Source: an uncultured Caryophanales bacterium
GTDB lineage: Bacteria; Bacillota_I; Bacilli_A; RF39; UBA660
Direction: 5' to 3'
NCBI GenBank assembly: GCA_937897245.1
Contig: CALCBO010000179.1
Location: 1-5,185, forward strand
Length of the DNA: 5,185 nucleotides
Below are positions 1 to 4,916 of this stretch, piece after piece. Every line of letters starts with the position of its first letter. The first letter of the stretch is position 1. A program made the position numbers and the translations under genes. The notes under the pieces are model-generated. The model saw only the letters and a program-made list of their open reading frames with translations, did not search any database and was not told the DNA's origin.

Positions 1-73
1 TTGATATACCAGATACTGACCGGACAGAAGGGGGTATTGATTTTTGATATAGACTGATTTTCTCAAAAAGCTA

Positions 74-102
74 TTGCCAAAATCTTTCAAACCATGTAAT
101 AT
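74..102 (+). promoter_or_regulatory. Sigma-A-type promoter of the glmS leader
   Basis: The -35 box TTGCCA (74-79) and -10 box TAATAT (97-102) are separated by exactly 17 bp. Transcription would start near 109-110, just before the first pairing strand of the riboswitch (CTACAC, 114-119). That placement makes the assignment convincing. A TATAAA at 100-105 overlaps the -10 but would give a 20-bp spacer, so it is less likely. The start point is inferred, not measured. Confidence 0.65.
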
Positions 103-110
103 AAACACAG

Positions 111-195
111 AAGCTACACGACTGGCGGAAAGCAGGTGACTGCGGTGGGATGACCCACAGGGAGTGTAGAATATTGAAAGCCGACCGCCTGGGCA
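111..195 (+). promoter_or_regulatory. ZTP/ZMP (pfl) riboswitch aptamer
   Basis: Conserved pfl-RNA blocks are present in order: GACTGGCGG (120-128), GGGAGTG (160-166) and GCCGACCGCCTGGGCA (180-195). P1 is CTACAC (114-119) with GTGTAG (164-169). P2 is GTGGG (145-149) with CCCAC (154-158). P3 closes GCC (180-182) on GGC (192-194). The hallmark pseudoknot pairs GGCGG (124-128) with CCGCC (185-189). An extra hairpin, GCAG-GTGA-CTGC (132-143), sits between the P1 strand and P2. In this family, binding of the purine intermediate ZMP or its triphosphate ZTP, which accumulates when 10-formyl-tetrahydrofolate is short, stabilises the aptamer and turns expression on. The only downstream gene on this transcript is glmS, which is not a classic target. 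Recognition of the class is strong; the ligand is taken from family knowledge. Confidence 0.9.
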
Positions 196-227
196 CCACT
201 GATACGTGATGCTTAGGTGGTTTTTTT
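185..227 (+). terminator. Riboswitch-controlled intrinsic terminator
   Basis: CCGCCTGGGCA (185-195) pairs with TGCTTAGGTGG (210-220) over 11 consecutive base pairs, three of them G-T wobbles. A T7 tract follows at 221-227. The 5' strand of the stem is the same sequence that forms the aptamer pseudoknot and the closing strand of P3. Ligand-bound aptamer and terminator are therefore mutually exclusive, as expected of a transcriptional ON switch: ligand gives read-through into glmS, no ligand gives termination. Confidence 0.85.
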
Positions 228-316
228 AACTATTCAGAGCCATGCAGATTTATCCATAAATGAGCAAAAGAAAAGCCTCGTAGAGGCGATTTTGCGAATA
301 GGGCTCTGAGTAGTTA
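227..316 (+). ncRNA. Unidentified structured RNA element in the glmS leader
   Basis: A long closing stem pairs 227-241 with 302-316 (15 bp, one G-T wobble; core AGAGCC with GGCTCT). Inside it, GCAAAA (264-269) pairs with TTTTGC (290-295), and nested within that GCCTC (275-279) pairs with GAGGC (283-287) across a GTA loop. The 5' arm (242-263) is largely unpaired apart from a weak TTTA/TAAA hairpin (249-260). Purine-rich internal loops remain: GAAAA (270-274), GA (288-289) and GAATAG (296-301). The element lies between the ZTP terminator and the RBS, 16 nt before AGGAGG. No T-run immediately follows the closing stem, so it is not a standard terminator. It does not match the glmS ribozyme core or any riboswitch class I recognise. 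Function is unknown; ligand binding, RNA processing or mRNA stabilisation are all possible. Confidence 0.55.
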
Positions 317-331
317 CTACATTTTTCATAC

Positions 332-337
332 AGGAGG
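332..337 (+). promoter_or_regulatory. Ribosome binding site of glmS
   Basis: AGGAGG, a perfect match to the anti-Shine-Dalgarno sequence, lies 7 nt before the ATG at 345. It is outside both leader structures as drawn. CCTC (276-279) of the inner hairpin of the preceding element could instead pair with GAGG (334-337). That is only 4 bp, so it is a possibility rather than a prediction. Confidence 0.85.
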
Positions 338-344
338 AAAAAAT

Positions 345-2090
345 ATGTGTGGAATAATAGGATATATAGGAGATAAAAATCCTAAAAGTATTCTTTTAAA
401 TGGACTTAAAAAATTAGAATATAGGGGTTATGATTCTGCAGGTATAGCTTTGGCTAATGAAGATAATGTACAGATTATTAAGAGTGTAGGAAAAATATCT
501 AATTTAGAGGAGAAAGTTAATAATACAGATTTAATAGATAGTAATAGAGGTATTGCACATACTAGATGGGCTACTCATGGAGAACCTAGTGAGGTTAATG
601 CTCATCCTCATAGAATTGGTAAAATTACTTTAGTGCATAATGGTATTATAGAAAATTCAAAAGAATTAAAAGATGAATTACAAGGTTATGGAGTAGAATT
701 TAATAGTAATACTGATACTGAAGTAGTAGCTGGATTAATAAATTATTATTATGATGGTGATATAGTTAAAGCTATAGAAAAATCAATAAAAAAAATAAAA
801 GGAAGTTATGCTTTAGCTATTTTAGTTGATGGAGATGATAAAATTTATGCAGTAAGATGTGAGTCTCCATTAATATTAGGTATAGGTGATGATGAATATT
901 TTGTAACTAGTGATATAGGAGCAATACTTGAATATACTAATAAATATGTATTATTAGGTAAGAATGAAATTGTTTCAATTGATAAAAATGGGTACAAAAT
1001 AGAAAAAGATGGTAAGGTAGTTAAAAGAGAAGTAGAAGTTAGTAATTTAAGCGTAGAAGATACTGGTTTAGGCGGATATGATCATTATATGATGAAAGAG
1101 ATTCAAGAAGAACCAATATTAGTTGATAATATAATTAATAAATATATTGATAACTTAGATAATTTACCTAATATTTCTAAATATAAGCATATTCATATAA
1201 TAGGATGTGGTTCTGCTTATTATGCTGGAATGATAGGAAAGTATTTATTTGAAGATGATGGAATAAAAGTAGAATGTGATGTTGCTAGTGAATATAGATA
1301 TAGAAATATAATATATGAAGATAATACTTTAGTAATACTTATTTCTCAATCAGGAGAGACAGCTGATACAATAGCTGCTATGAGAATGGCAAATGAAAAA
1401 AAGGCTGATACTTTGGCTATTGTTAATGTAGATGGTTCTACAATTGCGAGAGAATGTACTTATAAAGTATTAATTGAAGCTGGTAAAGAAATAGCAGTTG
1501 CGACTACTAAGGCTTTTATCTTACAAGTATTGATGATTAGTTTATTATCATATAAAATAAATAAAGATGATAAATATATTGAAGATTTGAAGAAATTACC
1601 TCAACAATTAAAAGTATTATTAGATAAAACTGGTTATTATAAAAAGTTGGCTGATTCCATTTATAAACATGAAGATGTATTCTTTATAGGTAGAAAAGTT
1701 GATTATGCTATTAGTATGGAAGGTAGTTTAAAATTAAAAGAGGTTTCATATATTCATAGTGATGCCTATCAAGCTGGTGAATTAAAACATGGAACTATAT
1801 CTTTAATAAAAGAAGGTACTATTGTATTTGCGATTGTGACTGATGATTCTATTAGAGATAAAACAATATCTAATTTAGAAGAAGTTATTTCTAGGGGAGC
1901 TAAACCAATATATGTAGGAAATGTTTCAACTAATTATGAAGATCAGATAATTATTCCAAGACTTCATGCTAAATTACAACCAATTTTAGCTGTACCACCA
2001 CTTCAAATGATTGCATATTATGTAGCACTTAAAAGAGGTTGTGAAATAGATAAACCAAGAAATTTGGCTAAGTCAGTGACAGTTGAATAA
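345..2090 (+). CDS. glmS: Glutamine--fructose-6-phosphate aminotransferase (GlmS)
   Basis: This cytoplasmic enzyme makes glucosamine-6-phosphate from fructose-6-phosphate and glutamine, the entry step to UDP-GlcNAc, peptidoglycan and teichoic-acid precursors. Residues 2 to about 220 are the Ntn-type glutaminase domain. Cys2 (MCGIIGYIG) becomes the N-terminal nucleophile, with HTRWATHG (72-79), HNG (98-100) and NTD (122-124) at the glutamine site. Two SIS sugar-isomerase domains follow: GCGS (287-290) and SQSGETADT (334-342) in the first; EGSLKLKE (459-466) and ELKHG (479-483) in the second. The tail LAKSVTVE (574-581) carries the family's catalytic lysine, K576. At 581 residues it is slightly shorter than the usual roughly 600, with no key motif missing. 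The start is fixed by the required Cys2 and by AGGAGG 7 nt upstream. It appears monocistronic or co-transcribed only with the small gene after it, and is regulated by the ZTP riboswitch leader. Identification is firm. Confidence 0.97.
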   Translation: MCGIIGYIGDKNPKSILLNGLKKLEYRGYDSAGIALANEDNVQIIKSVGKISNLEEKVNNTDLIDSNRGIAHTRWATHGEPSEVNAHPHRIGKITLVHNGIIENSKELKDELQGYGVEFNSNTDTEVVAGLINYYYDGDIVKAIEKSIKKIKGSYALAILVDGDDKIYAVRCESPLILGIGDDEYFVTSDIGAILEYTNKYVLLGKNEIVSIDKNGYKIEKDGKVVKREVEVSNLSVEDTGLGGYDHYMMKEIQEEPILVDNIINKYIDNLDNLPNISKYKHIHIIGCGSAYYAGMIGKYLFEDDGIKVECDVASEYRYRNIIYEDNTLVILISQSGETADTIAAMRMANEKKADTLAIVNVDGSTIARECTYKVLIEAGKEIAVATTKAFILQVLMISLLSYKINKDDKYIEDLKKLPQQLKVLLDKTGYYKKLADSIYKHEDVFFIGRKVDYAISMEGSLKLKEVSYIHSDAYQAGELKHGTISLIKEGTIVFAIVTDDSIRDKTISNLEEVISRGAKPIYVGNVSTNYEDQIIIPRLHAKLQPILAVPPLQMIAYYVALKRGCEIDKPRNLAKSVTVE

Positions 2091-2095
2091 TTGAA

Positions 2096-2124
2096 ATAAC
2101 AAAAATAAATATTCTTCATACAAT
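2096..2124 (+). promoter_or_regulatory. Possible weak promoter for the small membrane-protein gene
   Basis: A TACAAT -10-like hexamer (2119-2124) follows a 4/6 match to -35 (ATAACA, 2096-2101) with a 17-bp spacer. A second, overlapping TACAAT lies at 2124-2129. No terminator is visible after glmS, so read-through from glmS is an equally good way to express the small gene. Confidence 0.3.
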
Positions 2125-2144
2125 ACAATGAAAGGAGAATGTTT

Positions 2145-2297
2145 ATGTATAGTTATGGATATCCAGTATACCCCCAAAATAATGATGGATTTGGAAATAG
2201 TTGGTGGGCTATATTTATAGTTATTATAATTATTTTCTTCCTGTTTTGGGGATTTGGTAATAGTACCAATAATGGAAATAATAATAATTGTCGTTAA
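2145..2297 (+). CDS. Small single-pass membrane protein, 50 residues
   Basis: The product starts MYSYGYPVYPQNNDGFGN and has a Gly/Tyr/Asn-rich N-terminus (1-19). One strongly hydrophobic segment follows (about 20-37, WWAIFIVIIIIFFLFWGF), then a hydrophilic Asn-rich tail (39-50) with a lone Cys49. AAGGAG (2132-2137) lies 7 nt before the ATG, and the gene ends just before a clear terminator, so the reading frame is well supported despite its size. The layout of a Gly/Tyr-rich head with a single helix resembles the tiny YjcZ-type proteins of Bacilli, but that is layout similarity, not demonstrated homology. It begins 54 nt after glmS on the same strand, with no terminator between them. Its function is unknown; insertion in the cytoplasmic membrane is likely. 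Confidence 0.75.
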   Translation: MYSYGYPVYPQNNDGFGNSWWAIFIVIIIIFFLFWGFGNSTNNGNNNNCR

Positions 2298-2299
2298 TA

Positions 2300-2336
2300 A
2301 AAGGAAAATCTGTTTTAGATTTTCCTTTATTGTTTT
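2300..2336. terminator. Bidirectional intrinsic terminator between convergent genes
   Basis: AAAGGAAAATCT (2300-2311) and AGATTTTCCTTT (2317-2328) form a perfect 12-bp stem with a GTTTT loop. The plus strand continues into a T-rich run (TTGTTTT, 2330-2336). Read on the minus strand, the stem is followed by TTATTAA, also T-rich. It can therefore end both the glmS/small-gene transcript and the opposing transcript. The TAA of the minus-strand gene (2329-2327) lies partly in the stem. Confidence 0.8.
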
Positions 2337-3166
2337 ATGAGAATTCTTTGTTTACCATTATCTTCTTCATGATAAGTACTAGTTTGTTGAGTTTTATGAT
2401 CAAAGAACTCAATAAATGGATAATAATTATTACCTTCTTTATTAAGTTTTATGGTAATATTCTTTTTTTCATTTTTAAAAAATAGCATTCTTTCTAGGAA
2501 TAAATATAAAATAATTCTTTCATAAGGTCCTTTGACATCTCCTAGATTTATTAGATGTTTATTCATAAAATCAATTTTATGTTGGAATAGAGAAGTATAA
2601 TCTCCTTTTTCTATTTGAAAGAAATCAAAGATAGAATTTCTCTCAGTCATTTCCATGTGTAAATCTTGAAAAGCAGAATCCAAAGTTTGTGGCATTTCTA
2701 ACTTTTTATCAATACTTTCAATATACTCTTTTGGAAGTGTTTCTAAAAAATGATATTGAGATAGAGTTTTATAATGTGGAATAATACCATATTCAGTTGT
2801 TTTTAATCCATATTGATTATGAAATAGGTCATTTAATGGATCTATATAATACCATGAGTTATCTCCTTCTACTAAGACTACAAATAATGGTATTTTAGCA
2901 CTGTTAGCTGCTACTTTCCTAGCATTAATACCAAATTCACTAAATAATTTTACGTAGTAATCAGAAATTGTACTACAACATATATTATATCCTCGATTAA
3001 TAAAACCTTGTTGGAATTCTTTATATTTTTCTTCATCAGTGGCTGTAAAATAAACTAAATCCCTTTGAAAGAATGGTGCTAATTTTATATATAAGAATCT
3101 TATTATTTCATCTTTTGACCAATCTGGTTTTATTTGATTGATAACATCTTCTATTTGTTTTTGCAT
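2327..3166 (-). CDS. Transglutaminase/papain-like-fold protein, possibly inactive
   Basis: Product of 279 residues with no signal peptide or membrane segment. Residues about 15-110 read like the transglutaminase-like core: a helical lead-in (DEIIRFLYIKLAPFFQRDLVYF, abbreviated: 19-40), a nucleophile helix with GYNICCSTISDYYVKLF (59-75; candidate nucleophile C63 or C64), the characteristic GINARKV turn-strand (79-85), and a final strand WYYIDPLND (105-113) with a candidate Asp109. The histidine expected at the start of the middle strand is not visible; that place reads IPLFVVL (92-98). The protein could therefore be a non-catalytic relative or use another residue. Residues about 130-279 are an unrecognised helical then strand-rich region. 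The ATG is preceded by AGGGGG (3177-3172) at 5 nt. It follows the 200-residue gene by 36 nt on the same strand. Substrate and role are unknown. The fold assignment comes from reading motifs, not from a profile search. Confidence 0.6.
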   Translation of the reverse strand: MQKQIEDVINQIKPDWSKDEIIRFLYIKLAPFFQRDLVYFTATDEEKYKEFQQGFINRGYNICCSTISDYYVKLFSEFGINARKVAANSAKIPLFVVLVEGDNSWYYIDPLNDLFHNQYGLKTTEYGIIPHYKTLSQYHFLETLPKEYIESIDKKLEMPQTLDSAFQDLHMEMTERNSIFDFFQIEKGDYTSLFQHKIDFMNKHLINLGDVKGPYERIILYLFLERMLFFKNEKKNITIKLNKEGNNYYPFIEFFDHKTQQTSTYHEEDNGKQRILIKQ

Positions 3167-3190
3167 AATATCCCCCTTTAAACAGGAGAT

Positions 3191-3199
3191 ATTATATCA
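3191..3199 (-). promoter_or_regulatory. Possible internal extended -10 promoter
   Basis: On the minus strand the short gap before the 279-residue gene reads TGATATAAT, a perfect extended -10 (TG-N-TATAAT). No good -35 is seen 17 bp upstream, which lies in the end of the preceding gene; extended -10 promoters can work without one. It could let the downstream gene be expressed separately from its partner. Confidence 0.35.
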
Positions 3200-3202
3200 C
3201 AT

Positions 3203-3805
3203 TTATTTATTTTTTACTAGTTTTTTATCAGAATTTAGTGGATGTATATAATTATTTATACTTTCTCCATAATGAGAAAAGTTAATAATAATATTTAAAA
3301 CTGCATAATATAAAAAGTTACCTTCATCATCTTTTTCTAGTTTTTTTAGTATTTTTTGATAGTCAGAATCTTTTTCTAATAGTTTCATTATATAAAGCGC
3401 TTCTTCTATAGCAGTTTGATAATGAGTATCGTATTGTGATATTTTACATAATTCTTTCCACTCTGTCATTTTATCAGGATTTATATATTTTTTTCCTCTT
3501 GTTACAAAGTATGGAATTCTTTTACTGTAATTAATACTATTTACTATATTATTATTTGATTTTCTATTATCCCATTCTTCTTTTGTACATCCTAAACATT
3601 CTTGATAAGCACTATCTAAGGTTACATCTACAGAATATAGGGCTTTTCCCATAAAAGTAGCATAATAGAATGAATTACCATTATTTCTTTCGTTTATTAA
3701 TAATTCGACTATTTCATCTAAACTATGACATTTAGTGGTTGATATCTTAGTTGAGAATATTTTAATACTTGTAATATCTGATTCATTTAAAAATTTATTT
3801 ATCAT
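3203..3805 (-). CDS. Protein of unknown function, 200 residues
   Basis: I do not recognise a named domain. It is hydrophilic, without signal peptide or membrane helix. Visible landmarks are an N-terminal acidic/helical stretch containing SLDEIVELLINERNNG (28-43), then FMGKALYSVDVTLDSAYQEC (51-70) followed at once by LGCTKEEWDN (71-80). After these come RGKKYINPDKMTEWKELC (103-120) and a helical segment EEALYIMKLLEKD (134-146). The C-terminus is lysine-rich. Four cysteines (26, 70, 73, 120) are scattered; C70 and C73 form a CxxC-spaced pair (CLGC) but no second pair is obvious, so a zinc site is unproven. The start is secure: GGGAGG (3818-3813) lies 7 nt before the ATG, and a good promoter lies 20 nt further up. 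It is the first gene of a two-gene minus-strand unit, 36 nt before the transglutaminase-fold gene. The pairing suggests a shared function, but that is inference. Confidence 0.8.
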   Translation of the reverse strand: MINKFLNESDITSIKIFSTKISTTKCHSLDEIVELLINERNNGNSFYYATFMGKALYSVDVTLDSAYQECLGCTKEEWDNRKSNNNIVNSINYSKRIPYFVTRGKKYINPDKMTEWKELCKISQYDTHYQTAIEEALYIMKLLEKDSDYQKILKKLEKDDEGNFLYYAVLNIIINFSHYGESINNYIHPLNSDKKLVKNK

Positions 3806-3832
3806 AATAATTCCTCCCTTTTGTAATTAGTT

Positions 3833-3861
3833 ATTATACCAAAAGTAGAAGATATTGTAAA
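3833..3861 (-). promoter_or_regulatory. Promoter of the minus-strand two-gene unit
   Basis: On the minus strand, TTTACA (-35, 3861-3856) and TATAAT (-10, 3838-3833) are separated by exactly 17 bp, a near-consensus sigma-A promoter. Transcription should start near 3826, giving a short leader of about 20 nt that contains the GGGAGG site. Its -35 box lies one base from the -35 box of the opposing promoter. Confidence 0.75.
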
Positions 3862-3862
3862 A

Positions 3863-3891
3863 TTGACTATAATTAATTATTATGTTAGTAT
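3863..3891 (+). promoter_or_regulatory. Promoter of the PlsC-like acyltransferase gene
   Basis: TTGACT (-35, 3863-3868) is followed after 17 bp by TAGTAT (3886-3891), a 4/6 match to the -10. TGT at 3883-3885 supplies an extended -10 (TG-N). An alternative TATAAG at 3891-3896 would need a 22-bp spacer. The transcript would start around 3898, about 28 nt before the chosen start codon. Confidence 0.55.
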
Positions 3892-3925
3892 ATAAGCATT
3901 ATTTAATTATTAAGGGGTGGTCTTT

Positions 3926-4846
3926 GTGGAAAAAAAGAATAAAGAATATTATGAGAATTTAAGGGAGCAATGTTTACTATTAAAAGATTATCAATTATCT
4001 TTTGGGCAAGATTTAATTAAGTATGTTTATCCAAAATTAAGAGAATATGAGTTGGAGATTCAAGGGGAAGAAAATATTCCAAGAGATTCTAGTGTTTTAT
4101 TTTTAGTTAATCATAGTAATTCACATGATATATTTACAGCTTATGAAGTATTGTCGGCTTTACAAAGAAGAGGAAGTGTTATGGTCGCTACTGATTGCTT
4201 GAATCCTTTGACTGCAGGTGTTTTTGGAATTTCCAATGCAACACTACTTGATAGAAGAAAAAACGAAGATAGAAAGAATTCAATATTAAAGTTATCAAAA
4301 AAGATACTTACAGGTAATGATGGAGTTATTTTTGGAGAAGGAACATGGAATCTTCATCCAATACTTCCTATGCATAATATTAGAACAGGAGCTGCAACAG
4401 TAGCTAGTATTACTCAAGTTCCAATAATACCTACTATTTTTGAATATGTAGAGAAAAATGATTTATTTACTTCAGAAAGTCCATTATATAAAAAATGTAT
4501 TATTAGATTTGCATCACCAATTACAATAGATGGTAATGAAGATATAATTAGACAAACTAATGATACAAAAGAAAAAATAAGCAGATTGAGAGAAGGCATA
4601 TGGAGAGATTATGGGATTTTTCGAAGTGATATTAGTGATGTAGATCAAGAATTATACTTAAATCATACATATTTGAAAAAATTTAAAGCATTTGGGTTTA
4701 CTTATGATTCAGCAAAAGAACAAGAATTTTTATTGTTTTTAGGTAATGAATCACACGAAAATGAATATCATCTTAATCAAGACGGAGAATTTGTTCCAGG
4801 AGTAACAGAGAAAAATAAAGGTTTAGAAAAAGTATTACAAAGATAA
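3926..4846 (+). CDS. PlsC-like 1-acylglycerol-phosphate acyltransferase family protein
   Basis: PlsC/LPLAT-family enzymes transfer an acyl group to lysophosphatidic acid or a related acceptor at the inner membrane face. Numbering from the GTG at 3926 (306 residues): motif I is NHSNSHD (62-68), fitting the catalytic NHx4D with H63 and D68. Motif II is around LLDRRKNEDR (107-116), motif III is FGEGTW (136-141, where many relatives have EGTR), and motif IV is VPIIP (165-169). An extra region of about 110 residues after the catalytic part (about 195-306) is unrecognised. No transmembrane helix is evident, so any membrane contact would be peripheral. A GTG nine bases upstream (3917) is in frame but overlaps the Shine-Dalgarno AAGGGG (3912-3917). 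The GTG at 3926 is 8 nt from it and is the better start. True acceptor unknown; ordinary PlsC function is not proven. Confidence 0.85.
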   Translation: MEKKNKEYYENLREQCLLLKDYQLSFGQDLIKYVYPKLREYELEIQGEENIPRDSSVLFLVNHSNSHDIFTAYEVLSALQRRGSVMVATDCLNPLTAGVFGISNATLLDRRKNEDRKNSILKLSKKILTGNDGVIFGEGTWNLHPILPMHNIRTGAATVASITQVPIIPTIFEYVEKNDLFTSESPLYKKCIIRFASPITIDGNEDIIRQTNDTKEKISRLREGIWRDYGIFRSDISDVDQELYLNHTYLKKFKAFGFTYDSAKEQEFLLFLGNESHENEYHLNQDGEFVPGVTEKNKGLEKVLQR

Positions 4847-4852
4847 TAAAAT

Positions 4853-4885
4853 ATAATAAAAGTATTTTTATTATGTTTTTTTTTT
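4853..4885 (+). terminator. Intrinsic terminator after the acyltransferase gene
   Basis: ATAATAAAA (4853-4861) pairs perfectly with TTTTATTAT (4866-4874) around a GTAT loop. One G and ten Ts (4876-4885) follow. The 9-bp stem has no G-C pair, so it is weak, but the long T tract and its position 6 nt after the stop codon support termination. Confidence 0.6.
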
Positions 4886-4893
4886 GATACAAT
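4885..4893 (+). promoter_or_regulatory. Extended -10 promoter of the terminal membrane-protein gene
   Basis: TGATACAAT (4885-4893) fits an extended -10 (TG-N plus TACAAT, 5/6). Its first T is the last T of the preceding terminator tract. Any -35 would fall in the terminator hairpin at about 4865-4870 (TTTTTA), a poor match. Transcription would start near 4900. Confidence 0.4.
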
Positions 4894-4916
4894 GATTATG
4901 ATAGGATGTGGTATTT

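Noticed and set aside
1..57. Possible C-terminal tail of an upstream gene (frame 3 to TGA at 45-47, reading DIPDTDRTEGGIDF; or frame 1 to TGA at 55-57).
   Set aside because: Only 14-18 codons are visible, two frames are open equally well, and neither tail is recognisable. The CGG codon and higher GC differ from the other genes, so coding is not supported.
37..69. TTTTTGA (41-47) pairing with TCAAAAA (63-69) as a terminator for an upstream gene.
   Set aside because: The loop is 15 nt, the stem is A/T-rich and no T-run follows on either strand.
227..326. The long hairpin as a second terminator or anti-terminator.
   Set aside because: The closing stem ends at 316 and the T5 run (322-326) is not adjacent, and the stem is too long and interrupted for a typical intrinsic terminator.
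227..344. A glmS ribozyme in the glmS leader.
   Set aside because: The expected ribozyme core and the cleavage-site context are not seen, and the stems found are arranged differently.
111..344. A T-box leader.
   Set aside because: No AGGGTGGNACCGCG-like T-box sequence or specifier-loop arrangement is present; the conserved blocks are those of the pfl/ZTP class.
2288..2485. Plus-strand open frame of 65 codons.
   Set aside because: It crosses the terminator and lies antisense to the transglutaminase-fold gene, has no RBS, and its hydrophobic look is just the complement of an A/T-rich gene.
4414..4599. Minus-strand open frame of 61 codons.
   Set aside because: It lies wholly inside the PlsC-like gene on the other strand and has no RBS or promoter.
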